Positions 20,767 to 29,281 of a DNA stretch of 37,954 nt are shown in pieces. Below the pieces are notes generated by a model, which did no database searches, was not told where the DNA came from, and was given only the letters and a program-made list of their open reading frames with translations. The stretch is from Candidatus Fermentithermobacillaceae bacterium (GTDB taxonomy: Bacteria; Bacillota; Sulfobacillia; Fermentithermobacillales; Fermentithermobacillaceae): positions 1 through 37,954 of the forward strand of contig DUQH01000047.1 of NCBI GenBank assembly GCA_012837895.1. Reading direction: 5' to 3'. The first letter of the stretch is position 1; each line of letters begins with the position of its first letter. Both the position numbers and the translations under genes were made by a program.

Positions 20767-21795
20767 TCAACGACGCTTGGGAGAAGCCAGCACTTTTCTA
20801 AGAGTATCGATCTCTTCCAGAGCCTTTCCAGCGCCTCTCACCACTGCGTACATCGGCTCGTCCACTGTATGGACAGGCATACCGGTTTCCTGGCTAATCA
20901 ACCTGTCCAGCCCCTTCAGCATAGAGCCGCCGCCTGTCATGACTATGCCCCTGTCCATAATGTCAGCGGCAAGTTCAGGGGGAGTGTTCTCAAGGGTTTC
21001 TTTTACAGCTTCTAAGATGGCGTTTACAGGCTCGGAGAGGGCCTTGCGTATTTCCCGTGAGTCAATGCTTATGGTCCTGGGCAAACCTGTAACCAGGTCA
21101 CGCCCTCTTATGTCCATCATCTCTTCTTCATCAAGTTCGTAAGCTGACCCTATGGTGGTCTTCACTTCTTCTGCGGTCCGTTCACCTATGAGCAGGTTAT
21201 AAGCGCGCTTTACGTAATTGACCACTGCTTCATCCATTTCATCCCCGCCTACCCTGATAGACCGGGAAGCTACAATTCCTTCAAGGGAGATCACGGCTAC
21301 TTCACTTGTACCGCCGCCGATGTCCACTATCATGTTACCTGTCGGCTCATCAACAGGCAGCCCTGCGCCTATAGCTGCAGCCATGGGTTCTTCAATGGTA
21401 TAGGCTTCCCTGGCGCCTGCCCTGAGTACTGCATCCAACACGGCCCTTCTCTCAACTTCGGTACAGCCTGACGGAACGGCCACGATAACCCTTGGCTTGA
21501 GAAGCCCTCGCCTGTAAGCTTTGCCGATGAAATGGTGCATCATGATCTGGGTTACGTCAAAATCAGCGATAACTCCGTCTTTCATGGGCCTGATAGCGAT
21601 TATATTACCAGGAGTCCTGCCGATCATCTGCTTTGCTTCAGTGCCAACGGCAAGCAATTCCTTGGTTTCTGCATGGATGGCAACCACTGAGGGTTCGACT
21701 AACACAATTCCTTTTCCCCTGACGTGCACAAGTGTGTTAGCGGTACCCAGATCTATGCCGATATCCCTGGTAATATATTTGAAAAGCCACTGCAC
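20767..21795 (-). CDS. mreB: Actin-like rod shape protein MreB
   Basis: A 342-residue bacterial actin that forms membrane-bound filaments orienting wall synthesis. Nucleotide-binding motifs are phosphate 1 [12 protein letters not shown], phosphate 2 [16 protein letters not shown] and the adenosine motif [30 protein letters not shown] is also typical. The N-terminal MQWLFKY could be an amphipathic membrane anchor. The start is GTG 21795 with GGGGAG about nine bases upstream. It is the first gene of the mre block, 38 bases after radC; no strong promoter is evident in that gap. Confidence 0.97.
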   Translation of the reverse strand: MQWLFKYITRDIGIDLGTANTLVHVRGKGIVLVEPSVVAIHAETKELLAVGTEAKQMIGRTPGNIIAIRPMKDGVIADFDVTQIMMHHFIGKAYRRGLLKPRVIVAVPSGCTEVERRAVLDAVLRAGAREAYTIEEPMAAAIGAGLPVDEPTGNMIVDIGGGTSEVAVISLEGIVASRSIRVGGDEMDEAVVNYVKRAYNLLIGERTAEEVKTTIGSAYELDEEEMMDIRGRDLVTGLPRTISIDSREIRKALSEPVNAILEAVKETLENTPPELAADIMDRGIVMTGGGSMLKGLDRLISQETGMPVHTVDEPMYAVVRGAGKALEEIDTLRKVLASPKRR

Positions 21796-21833
21796 CTTCT
21801 GCCACTCCCCTCTTAATTACAAACCGTAAAGAG

Positions 21834-22598
21834 TTACCAAGTAAACCATCCTGCAAAAGACTCCCTCAGGCTTATGTACTGTCCACGCCCGATTATCACA
21901 TGGTCCAACACGGTAATTCCCACGATTTTGCCTGCTTCTATTATTCTTTTTGTCATCCTGATATCGTCGTCGCTTGGTGCCGCTTCACCGCTAGGATGGT
22001 TGTGGGCAAGAATCACGGCAGCCGCGCTCCTTTTTATGCAATTCTTGAATATTTCCCTGGGATGTACAACAGACGTATCCAGGCTCCCTACGGATATCAC
22101 TTCGCGATGGATCAGGTGATTTCTTACATTGAGCATCAGGATCCAAACCTGTTCCCTGTCCAGCTGCTCCATATCACCTTTTAGCAGTTCGTACACATCC
22201 CGCCCGCACGTGACTGCAACCCGCGGTGTCAGGTAATGTTCAGGCTTGAGCAACCGCCTGTGGATCTCGGCACATGCCTTGAGCCTGGCCGCTTTCGCCA
22301 TCCCAATCCCTGAAAGGGACATGAGTTCTTGTTTAGACGCCTCTGTCAAGAAACCAAGCCCCGGACCGTAGTTGGCCTCGCCCCAATGCATAAGCCTCTT
22401 GGCGACATCAAGAGCAGTTTCCCTGGAAGTTCCTGTGCCCAGCAAAATCGCTACAAGTTCAGCATCGGAAAGAGCTTGGGCGCCCACCTTAAACAACCTT
22501 TCCCTGGGCTTTTCGTGTTCAGGCCAATCTTTTATTGTTAACCGGTTCAGGGTTATGGCTACCTCCTCTATAGTCCCCTTCGCAGCCAACCCTGACAT
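21834..22598 (-). CDS. radC: RadC/JAB-domain protein
   Basis: A 254-residue protein of the RadC family. A helix-hairpin-helix module (LMSLSGIGMAKAARLKA) precedes a JAB/MPN metallopeptidase-like domain whose zinc signature HNHPSGEAAPSDDD is intact. The family is widespread next to mreB and maf in Bacillota. Its role is unsettled, as early claims in repair were not upheld. The ATG at 22598 has no good ribosome site, whereas AGAGGAGG at 22569-22562 lies inside the frame, five bases before an ATA codon. The start is therefore less sure than the gene, and the conserved part begins at EKPRERL. Confidence 0.93.
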   Translation of the reverse strand: MSGLAAKGTIEEVAITLNRLTIKDWPEHEKPRERLFKVGAQALSDAELVAILLGTGTSRETALDVAKRLMHWGEANYGPGLGFLTEASKQELMSLSGIGMAKAARLKACAEIHRRLLKPEHYLTPRVAVTCGRDVYELLKGDMEQLDREQVWILMLNVRNHLIHREVISVGSLDTSVVHPREIFKNCIKRSAAAVILAHNHPSGEAAPSDDDIRMTKRIIEAGKIVGITVLDHVIIGRGQYISLRESFAGWFTW

Positions 22599-22625
22599 GG
22601 ACTCTCATGTACTTCTCAATATACA

Positions 22626-23225
22626 CTAAACAAAAAAGTTTGTAATCACGAGTCCGGCCCTCTTAAGTATCTCATAAAATCTTGATAATGGAAGCCCTAT
22701 TACACCTGTATAATCACCTTTTATGGCTGTAACAAACAAAGCAGCCTTCCCCTGGATTCCGTAGCCTCCGGCCTTTCCCATAGGTTCGCCTGTGCTCACA
22801 TACCACTGGATTTCATGTGGTTCTAACTTGCGCATGGTCACAAGGGAGCAGTCTAGGTCTGTAAACACCTTTCCTGTTCTGGGTTCGCAAAGGGCAATGC
22901 CTGTGTACACCTGGTGGGTTTTTCCTGACAGTTGCTCAAGCATCTCGCTAGCTTCCTCAGGCGTGTGAGGCTTGCCAAGCACAGTTTCCCCAAGAACCAC
23001 AAGGGTGTCGGCACCCAAGACCACATCTTCCGGGTATTCCTTAGCTACAGAAGCGGTTTTCCCCCTGGCCAGGGCAATTGCCAGGTCCTCAGGGCTTAGC
23101 CCATTTGTATCAAAACGCGCTTCATCAAACGTAGAAGGCACTACCAATGGTTGTATTCCGATAGTTTCCAACAGGGCCTTCCTCCGGGGAGACCGGGATG
23201 CAAGCACTAACCTCAACCGGTTCAC
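22626..23225 (-). CDS. maf: Maf-family nucleotide pyrophosphatase
   Basis: A 199-residue Maf/YhdE-type nucleoside triphosphate pyrophosphatase that hydrolyses non-canonical or pyrimidine NTPs (dTTP and UTP in the YhdE subgroup). Signatures are LVLASRSPRRKALLETIG at the N-terminus, then DVVLGADTLVVLG with the catalytic aspartate, GKPHTPEEASEML and GYGIQGKAALFV. In Bacillota overexpression of Maf blocks septation, matching its place beside shape genes. The GTG at 23225 overlaps the upstream DUF4321 stop as GTGA. A TTG at 23216 with GGAAGGTG six bases before it is an alternative start. Confidence 0.95.
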   Translation of the reverse strand: MNRLRLVLASRSPRRKALLETIGIQPLVVPSTFDEARFDTNGLSPEDLAIALARGKTASVAKEYPEDVVLGADTLVVLGETVLGKPHTPEEASEMLEQLSGKTHQVYTGIALCEPRTGKVFTDLDCSLVTMRKLEPHEIQWYVSTGEPMGKAGGYGIQGKAALFVTAIKGDYTGVIGLPLSRFYEILKRAGLVITNFFV

Positions 23226-23467
23226 CTTCCAAGTATCAGCACCAGCAGCAGGACAAGTATTGCACCTGCCAAATTGAGGCGGATATTAAACCCGAAAGTC
23301 AGGGAAACCACATTGAGAGCCAGGTGGAAAGGAGGGTTCAACCCGAACGAAAAACCCTTGGAGAGTATCGGTGCTACGTCTGAAAGAACCTCACCTATGA
23401 CACTACCTACGATTGCTCCGGCAAGCAAAGCTATAACCCAAACCCAGGTGCGGGATTGTCTCCTCAT
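23222..23467 (-). CDS. DUF4321 small membrane protein
   Basis: An 81-residue protein with two hydrophobic helices (about 7-27 and 55-78) separated by SFGLNPPFHLALNVVSLTFG, the pattern of the DUF4321 family found beside maf in Clostridia. The function is unknown. I prefer ATG 23467, which has GGGGAGG nine bases upstream; ATGs at 23473 and 23485 extend the frame by two or six residues. The stop overlaps maf by 4 bases, so it belongs to the maf-radC-mre run. Confidence 0.85.
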   Translation of the reverse strand: MRRQSRTWVWVIALLAGAIVGSVIGEVLSDVAPILSKGFSFGLNPPFHLALNVVSLTFGFNIRLNLAGAILVLLLVLILGR

Positions 23468-23538
23468 GGCCATATTCCTCCCCATTTATACCGGCTCAAA
23501 CAACTCAATCAAAAACTAAGTGCTACCGGCAATCAATA

Positions 23539-24597
23539 CTATTTGAACTCAAATCCGTCCACAAGCCCTTTGCTGACAACGCTCCCGTCTTGCCTTACAA
23601 AAATAACGCCAATACCGTCGAATTGTGAAAGGATGCCTTCACTGTCATCCGGCCCCAGGATAAACATAATCGTAGATAAAGCGTCTGCATCTATAGACGA
23701 AGGAGAGAACACTGTAGTTCCGCGGCTGGTATCGGAAGGGTACCCTGTCCTTGGATCTATAATGTGGTGGTATACAGTGTTGTCTACTACGAAGTACCTC
23801 CTGTAATCGCCGGAACTTACAATTGCCATGTCCTCGGCAGGCATCACGCCGATAATATCCCCTGTGTCCTTTGGATCGGTGACACCTACCCGCCACAGGG
23901 TATTATCTGGTTTCCTGCCCCCTGCATACACATTACCGCCGGCATTGATGAGGAACGACTCCACTTGAGAGGCCCGGAGGATTTGCGCCATTTTGTCCAC
24001 TGCATATCCCTTAGCTATGGCACCCAGGTCCAAACCCATTCCCTTCACGGAAAGAAACACTGTTGCTTCATCCCGGTCAACCTGCACACGCGTGTAGTCT
24101 ACTAACTCAAGGGCTGCCGCCACATCTTCCTTGGAAGGCAGTTGTTTCTGCTCCCGGGCAACTGCCCACAGCTCTGACACAGGAAAAACAGTGGGATCAA
24201 ACACTCCACCTGAGAGCTCTGCGAAGTATAGAGCTCTTTCTATCACGGCCAGTGTATCATCTGAAACCTTAACAGGAGCTTCACCGGCCATACGGTTTAC
24301 CTCTGACACTTCGGAATCAGGGTCATAAGCGCTCAGCAGCGAGTCAAGCCGGCGCATCTCTGCTAGAGCTTGCTCTATAGCTTCTTCAGCATTGGGGCCG
24401 TATGCCCTGACATTGACATCTGTGTCCATTATGTCGAAAATGTGCTTTTCCACAGGTTTGTCTGTGCTCCCTAGGAGGGAACAACCGCCCATAGCCAGAA
24501 CCAGCGCAACTGAAATAAGCGCAAAGAGAATCCTGATGTTCCCTTCACGCTTATTTACCACAGCTGTAGGCATCTGCCTTTTACCTTGCTTAGACAC
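23539..24597 (-). CDS. apbE: FAD:protein FMN transferase ApbE (lipoprotein)
   Basis: ApbE attaches FMN through a phosphoester bond to a threonine in partner proteins such as RnfD and RnfG. The 352-residue precursor has a basic N-terminus, a hydrophobic stretch and a lipobox LAMGGC with C39, so it is anchored on the outer face of the membrane. Family motifs are DIMDTDVNV, LDSLLSAYDPDSEVSEVN, DLGAIAKGYAVDK, LINAGGNVYAGG, HHIIDPRTGYPS and IDADALST. GTG 24597 has a perfect AGGAGGT five bases upstream. The gene directly follows rnfB by 73 bases, and its likely target in this operon is RnfD because rnfG is missing. Confidence 0.95.
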   Translation of the reverse strand: MSKQGKRQMPTAVVNKREGNIRILFALISVALVLAMGGCSLLGSTDKPVEKHIFDIMDTDVNVRAYGPNAEEAIEQALAEMRRLDSLLSAYDPDSEVSEVNRMAGEAPVKVSDDTLAVIERALYFAELSGGVFDPTVFPVSELWAVAREQKQLPSKEDVAAALELVDYTRVQVDRDEATVFLSVKGMGLDLGAIAKGYAVDKMAQILRASQVESFLINAGGNVYAGGRKPDNTLWRVGVTDPKDTGDIIGVMPAEDMAIVSSGDYRRYFVVDNTVYHHIIDPRTGYPSDTSRGTTVFSPSSIDADALSTIMFILGPDDSEGILSQFDGIGVIFVRQDGSVVSKGLVDGFEFK

Positions 24598-24670
24598 TCT
24601 TTACCTCCTAGGCATCAAATCCGCTCTGGACGCGGACTGCGTTAACAGAACCCAGGACAATGTAAATCTG

Positions 24671-25483
24671 TTACGAAACTTGCTTGCCTGCCTCTGAACG
24701 TCTCCTGTCAACGATTGTCTTAGCCGGACACTTGGTGGCGCAAATCCCACAGTTGTCACATAGCGAATAATCGATCTTAGCCAAGGTATCCCTGTCCATT
24801 GATATTGCCTTCTGGGGACAAGATCTGACACAAATACGGCATGCAATGCAACCCACCTTGCAGTACTTCCGTACCTGAGGCCCCTTGTCGTATGACTTGC
24901 ACAATATGTGAACCCGCTTGCTGACGGGCGCCAGATCGATCACGCCCCTTGGGCATGCCCTAACACAAGCGCCGCACCCTGTACACTTCTTTTCGATAAC
25001 AACAGGCAGTCCCTTAGGTGACATGTACATGGCATCAAAAGGACATGCTCTTACACAAGTTCCAAGCCCAAGGCATCCATACGGACATCCTTTGGAGCCA
25101 CCAAGCTGGTCCAGAGCCTTGCAATCCATTACCCCGTGGTATTCTGCCACAATCTCAGCACGGTCATCATCGCCTTGACAATATACCACGGCTATCATTG
25201 GCTCAACCGCGTCACAAGCCATGCCCATGATAGAAGCAAGTTTCTCGGCAACTCCATCCCCACCTGGTACGCAAGCGTTACAGGGAGCTTCGCCTTTAGC
25301 TATTGCAGCAGCCAGTCCTGCACACCCTGGGAAACCGCACGCACCGCAATTAGCTCCGGGCAGCACTGCAAGGATTTCGGCTATCTTAGGGTCTTCTTCA
25401 ACTCTGAACTTCTGGGCAGCTAAAGCCAGAAATGAGCCAAATACAAGGCCGGCTGCTCCCAATGTCACAAGTGCAGTTAACAT
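24671..25483 (-). CDS. rnfB: Rnf complex subunit B (ferredoxin-accepting)
   Basis: RnfB takes electrons from reduced ferredoxin into the Rnf complex. The 270 residues start with one membrane helix, then a 4Fe-4S domain GANCGACGFPGCAGLA typical of RnfB. Next come consecutive cysteine clusters: CPYGCLGLGTCVRACP, CTGCGACVRACP, CKVGCIACRICVRSCP and CDNCGICATKCP. This multi-cluster form is the clostridial type, longer than the proteobacterial RsxB. ATG 25483 has GGAGGG about eight bases upstream. It begins 13 bases after rnfA. Confidence 0.97.
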   Translation of the reverse strand: MLTALVTLGAAGLVFGSFLALAAQKFRVEEDPKIAEILAVLPGANCGACGFPGCAGLAAAIAKGEAPCNACVPGGDGVAEKLASIMGMACDAVEPMIAVVYCQGDDDRAEIVAEYHGVMDCKALDQLGGSKGCPYGCLGLGTCVRACPFDAMYMSPKGLPVVIEKKCTGCGACVRACPRGVIDLAPVSKRVHILCKSYDKGPQVRKYCKVGCIACRICVRSCPQKAISMDRDTLAKIDYSLCDNCGICATKCPAKTIVDRRRSEAGKQVS

Positions 25484-25496
25484 CTATGCTCCCTCC

Positions 25497-26084
25497 TTAC
25501 TTAACCAGGTTTGCGAACAAGCCTGAGAAACCCAGGAACGCAAGGGACATGAGACCGGTTGAAATCAATGCCAGCGGGAAGCCGTCTAAGGTGGCAGGTA
25601 TGTCCATGAGTTTCCACCTTTCACGTATCCCCGCGAAGATGATTATCGCAAGACTCCAACCAACAGCTCCTGCGAACCCGCTCAGAGTGCTTAGCACAAC
25701 CCCGTATGATTTGGTCACGTTCAACATGGCTGCGCCTAACACAGCGCAGTTGGTAGTGATGAGCGGGAGGTAGATTCCCAAGGCCTGATACAAACCAGGC
25801 AGAGTCTTCTTCATAAATATTTCAACCAACTGCACAAATGAGGCGATAACCAGGATATATACGATAGTTCTCAGGTATTCCAGTTCCAAGGGCTTCAGAA
25901 CATATTGCTCGAGCGCAGCTGTTACCGTTGAGGCAACAGTTATGACGAAGATCACTGCACCTGACATACCTGTGGCCATATTCAGGTCTTTTGAAACCCC
26001 CAAGAACGGGCACAGCCCGAGATACTGCATGAAAACAAAATTATTGATTAGCACGCCTGCCAAGATTATCCCGAGTACTTCCAT
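25497..26084 (-). CDS. rnfA: Rnf complex subunit A (membrane)
   Basis: A 195-residue integral membrane subunit with about six helices, homologous to RnfE and NqrE. The half-motifs around the intramembrane Fe-S site are FLGLCPFLG and TTNCAVLGAAM, each supplying a cysteine. RnfA and RnfE are inverted partners. I choose ATG 26084, nine bases after AAGGAG, over a TTG at 26090. It sits between rnfE and rnfB. Confidence 0.96.
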   Translation of the reverse strand: MEVLGIILAGVLINNFVFMQYLGLCPFLGVSKDLNMATGMSGAVIFVITVASTVTAALEQYVLKPLELEYLRTIVYILVIASFVQLVEIFMKKTLPGLYQALGIYLPLITTNCAVLGAAMLNVTKSYGVVLSTLSGFAGAVGWSLAIIIFAGIRERWKLMDIPATLDGFPLALISTGLMSLAFLGFSGLFANLVK

Positions 26085-26111
26085 GCACAATCACTCCTTC
26101 CGGCTGTTGCC

Positions 26112-26759
26112 TTAACCAACCTGCGACTCAGATTTCTTGCGCTTACTTGCCCGGGCTACTGCGATATTGAGCAAAGCCATCAGGGCGCCCAGGGTTATGA
26201 ACCCGCCGGGAGGTGTCAACATCACAGCTGCAGGTTCAAACAACGGAACCTTGGGGAATACAGCGCTCCCGAATGCGATTTGCCCGGTTCCCAGGAATTC
26301 CCGTATACCGCCAATCAACATCAGGTTAAGCGTAAAAGCCATGCCTGAGCCCAGGGCATCCATTGCCGAGTTGAGCACAGGGTTTCTGTACGCAAACGCT
26401 TCAGCGCGGTGGAAAATTATGCAGTTAACCACAATGAGCGGCACAAAAATCCCCAAGATATTGTACATCGCAGGCATATATGCCTTCATCACCAATTCCA
26501 CTATCACAACCGGAGTTGCAATCAGAATTATGAAAACAGGGATACGGATTTCGTCAGGGATTACCTTCCGCAACAAGGATACAAACACGTTGGAGAAGGT
26601 GAGCACAAAGATCACCGCAACTCCCATCCAAAACCCATTGACCAAAGACGTTGTAACCGCCAATGTAGGACACATACCTACCGCTAGACTGAAAGTCGGG
26701 TTTTCCTGTATGAATCCTTTGATGAAATCATAACCCAGAGATGCTTTGTTCTTATTCAC
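26112..26759 (-). CDS. rnfE: Rnf complex subunit E (membrane)
   Basis: A 215-residue membrane subunit with about six helices. Cysteine half-motifs are VGMCPTLAVTT and VVNCIIFHRAEAFA, matching those in RnfA. The partner IREFLGTG segment and the basic tail RASKRKK are also typical. GTG 26759 overlaps the rnfD stop as GTGA and has GGAGGTG eight bases before it. In most rnf operons rnfG would lie between rnfD and rnfE; here there is no space for it. Confidence 0.96.
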   Translation of the reverse strand: MNKNKASLGYDFIKGFIQENPTFSLAVGMCPTLAVTTSLVNGFWMGVAVIFVLTFSNVFVSLLRKVIPDEIRIPVFIILIATPVVIVELVMKAYMPAMYNILGIFVPLIVVNCIIFHRAEAFAYRNPVLNSAMDALGSGMAFTLNLMLIGGIREFLGTGQIAFGSAVFPKVPLFEPAAVMLTPPGGFITLGALMALLNIAVARASKRKKSESQVG

Positions 26760-27742
26760 CTGGTCTCACCTCCGGCTGCTTTCCGGGCCTTTGCGTCATG
26801 GCCGGATCCGTAATATCTGGGTATTACATAGTTGTCAATCAACGGTGTAACAAGATTCATGAACAAAATGGCATAGGTAACGCCTTCAGGGTAGCCTCCC
26901 CACAACCTTATCACCAAAGTGATAAGCCCGGCGCCTATCCCCATATACAACCTGCCCCTTTGAGTGACAGGCGACGTCACATAGTCTGTGGCCATGAAAA
27001 ACGCTCCTATGAACGCCCCGCCCAGGAATACCCCGCTGAGGGCGCCGCCCTGGAAAAGCGCCCCTGGTTTCCCGAAAATCCAAGTGCCTAGGGCCAGGGT
27101 ACCCAGGTAACCCAAGGGGATCCTGTAGTCTATGACATCCCTGACTATCAGGTAGAGCCCTCCGAGTAGCAGCGCCAGTATGCAGGTTTCGCCAATCGAC
27201 CCGGGCCTTTGGCCAAGGAGCATTTGTGTCAACGTCAGGCCGGCCTGCCCGGTTGCATTGAACCCAACCAGCGGCGTTGCAGAAGAAAGGGCCTCATAGG
27301 TCATGGGATTAAGCCAATCCCTTGTCATGTGCAAAGGCCATGCAGCAATTAAGAACGCCCTGGCTGCAAGCGCAGGATTGACAAAGTTGTACCCTAAACC
27401 GCCAAAAACCTGCTTTGCAATTACGATCGCAAATGCCGACCCGATAACCGGTATCCATACAGGCACATCCGGCGGCAATGTCAATGCCAGGAGCAAACCT
27501 GTGATCACCGCCGAAAAATCGTTTATGCTGACCGGTCTTTTTACGGCTTTTTGATAAATAGCTTCTGAAGCCACCGCCGAAGCTACCGAAGCCAGGATGA
27601 CCAACAAAGACCTGAAACCAAACAGTATGGTTCCGGCTATAGCAGCGGGCAAAAGCGCTATCACCACGTCAAGCATGAGTCCCTGCACTGTCTTGGTGCT
27701 TTTCATATGAGGTGCCGGTGTTACCAGCAATCTATCTTCCAT
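26756..27742 (-). CDS. rnfD: Rnf complex subunit D (flavinylated membrane subunit)
   Basis: A 328-residue membrane protein of the NqrB/RnfD family with about nine to ten helices. The likely covalent FMN site is T156 in ALSSATPL, the position that ApbE modifies in the family. Other conserved segments are GLGYNFVNPALAARAFL and GAFFMATDYVTSPVT. I choose ATG 27742, with GGAGG eight bases upstream. An open frame extends 49 residues further, but it runs into the 3' end of rnfC and lacks family similarity. It overlaps rnfE by 4 bases. Confidence 0.95.
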   Translation of the reverse strand: MEDRLLVTPAPHMKSTKTVQGLMLDVVIALLPAAIAGTILFGFRSLLVILASVASAVASEAIYQKAVKRPVSINDFSAVITGLLLALTLPPDVPVWIPVIGSAFAIVIAKQVFGGLGYNFVNPALAARAFLIAAWPLHMTRDWLNPMTYEALSSATPLVGFNATGQAGLTLTQMLLGQRPGSIGETCILALLLGGLYLIVRDVIDYRIPLGYLGTLALGTWIFGKPGALFQGGALSGVFLGGAFIGAFFMATDYVTSPVTQRGRLYMGIGAGLITLVIRLWGGYPEGVTYAILFMNLVTPLIDNYVIPRYYGSGHDAKARKAAGGETR

Positions 27743-27777
27743 GCTTATACCCTCCGTATCTCCAGACAAACCCAGCT

Positions 27778-29127
27778 CTACCTTTGAGCTTTCCGCCTCG
27801 ATGTTATGTCTGCTTTGGCCATCTTTATCCACTGCACCAACGGTCTCTTTGCAGGGCAGATATAAGAACAACATCCGCATTCGATGCAATCCATCGCCCT
27901 GAAAGATTCAGCTTCTTCCATAAGCCCCCGCTCGGCATGGGCCGAGATCCACAACGGTTGAAGCCCCATGGGACACGCGTCAATACATTTCCCGCACTTG
28001 ACGCAAGGAAGGATGGGCTCTTCTACTGCCTGCTCCTTTGTGAGCACCAGTATTCCAGAAGTCCCCTTGAGCACCGGAACGTCGATGCTCTTGAGGGCAC
28101 GGCCCATCATGGGCCCGCCTAATATCACCTTGCCGGGAGTACCTGTAAACCCTCCTGCCCTTTCAATCAGGTACGACAAGGGGGTACCAAGCAGCGCCTT
28201 GAAATTGGACGGCTTTGCCACACCCTCTCCCGTGACAGTCACAACTCTTTCCACCAGCGGAAGGCCGGTAAGTATGGCCTCGGCAAGGGCATAGGCAGTA
28301 CCCACGTTAGATACCAAGACCCCTACATCATAGGGCAGCCCCGGAGGAGGAGGCACTTCCCTGCCCAAGACAGCATGTACCAGTTGCTTTTCCCCACCCC
28401 TGGGATACCTGGCGCTAAGCACGGCAAGTTCCAATCCGTCGTAAGATGACATAGCTTGCTTGATGGCTTCAATGGCATCAGGCTTGTTATCCTCTATGCA
28501 CATAATCCCGCGTTTGACCCCTGACGCCTTCATCAGTGCCCTAAACCCAAAGAGCACCTTGTCAGCTTGTTCAAGCATGACCCTGTGATCTGCAGTGAGG
28601 TAGGGCTCACATTCCGACCCGTTGAGCAGGTAAGTGTCTATATGCTTGTCCTCAGGAGGGGCAAGTTTCACAGAAGTAGGAAAAGCTGCGCCCCCAAGCC
28701 CCACAATACCTGCTTCCCTGGCCAACTTCCTGATCTGCTCAGGCAATATGCCGTCCAGGTCAGAAGCTGTAGGTGACATGTTTTCGGCGGGTTCGTGCTT
28801 GCCGTCTGGCTCAAGGACTATAGCTTCCGACATACGGGCAAGCACGGGATGATACCTTGGCTCGATAGCTTTTATCACCCCTGACGTGGGTGCATGCAAT
28901 GCGGCACTTACGAACCCACCCGGTTCAGCTATGATCTGTCCCCGCTTGACTTGATCCTTTGGCTTCACAGACGCCACAGACGGGGCACCTATATGTTGTG
29001 ACATAAAAAGTACGAGTTCCCCGGGGATTCCGGCGAACTCTATCGGAGACTTTTCAGACAGTTCCTTCTTGCCAGGAACCGGCACTCCTCCGATCATTTT
29101 CTTTATGACAGTAATCACTTTTTCCAC
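27778..29127 (-). CDS. rnfC: Rnf complex subunit C (NADH-binding)
   Basis: RnfC exchanges electrons with NAD(H) on the cytoplasmic side. The 449 residues have the N-terminal barrel-sandwich segment LFMSQHIGAPSVASVKPKD, the NADH/FMN fold with GIVGLGGAAFPTSVKL and LLNGSECEPYLTADHR, and a C-terminal double 4Fe-4S domain, CVKCGKCIDACPMG and CIECGCCSYICPAKRPLVQ. It is the first gene of the operon, 35 bases before rnfD. Its ATG at 29127 follows a leader of about 66 bases from the promoter at 29201-29229. Confidence 0.97.
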   Translation of the reverse strand: MEKVITVIKKMIGGVPVPGKKELSEKSPIEFAGIPGELVLFMSQHIGAPSVASVKPKDQVKRGQIIAEPGGFVSAALHAPTSGVIKAIEPRYHPVLARMSEAIVLEPDGKHEPAENMSPTASDLDGILPEQIRKLAREAGIVGLGGAAFPTSVKLAPPEDKHIDTYLLNGSECEPYLTADHRVMLEQADKVLFGFRALMKASGVKRGIMCIEDNKPDAIEAIKQAMSSYDGLELAVLSARYPRGGEKQLVHAVLGREVPPPPGLPYDVGVLVSNVGTAYALAEAILTGLPLVERVVTVTGEGVAKPSNFKALLGTPLSYLIERAGGFTGTPGKVILGGPMMGRALKSIDVPVLKGTSGILVLTKEQAVEEPILPCVKCGKCIDACPMGLQPLWISAHAERGLMEEAESFRAMDCIECGCCSYICPAKRPLVQWIKMAKADITSRRKAQR

Positions 29128-29200
29128 CTCGATTGCAGCTAAAAATGCAGCCGGAGAACTTAGTTTACAGATAATTCAGATCATGAGTTACACAGAGATA

Positions 29201-29229
29201 ATTGTAGTCTCTAACCGCGCAAACGTCAA
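29201..29229 (-). promoter_or_regulatory. Promoter of the rnf operon
   Basis: On the minus strand TTGACG (29229-29224) and TACAAT (29206-29201) are exactly 17 bases apart, five of six matches to each consensus box. Transcription should start near 29194. This is the only strong sigma-A match in the 154-base gap between rpoN and rnfC. I see no operator palindrome beside it. Confidence 0.75.
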
Positions 29230-29281
29230 ATAACATGCCTTTTTTGAAAGGTTTGCATCGCCACTCAATCAGCTACTGTAA

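Noticed and set aside
27743-27889. N-terminal extension of rnfD, or a small gene between rnfC and rnfD.
   Set aside because: It overlaps the 3' end of rnfC and lacks family residues. ATG 27742 with GGAGG fits RnfD length. It is also too short and unlike RnfG to be the missing subunit.
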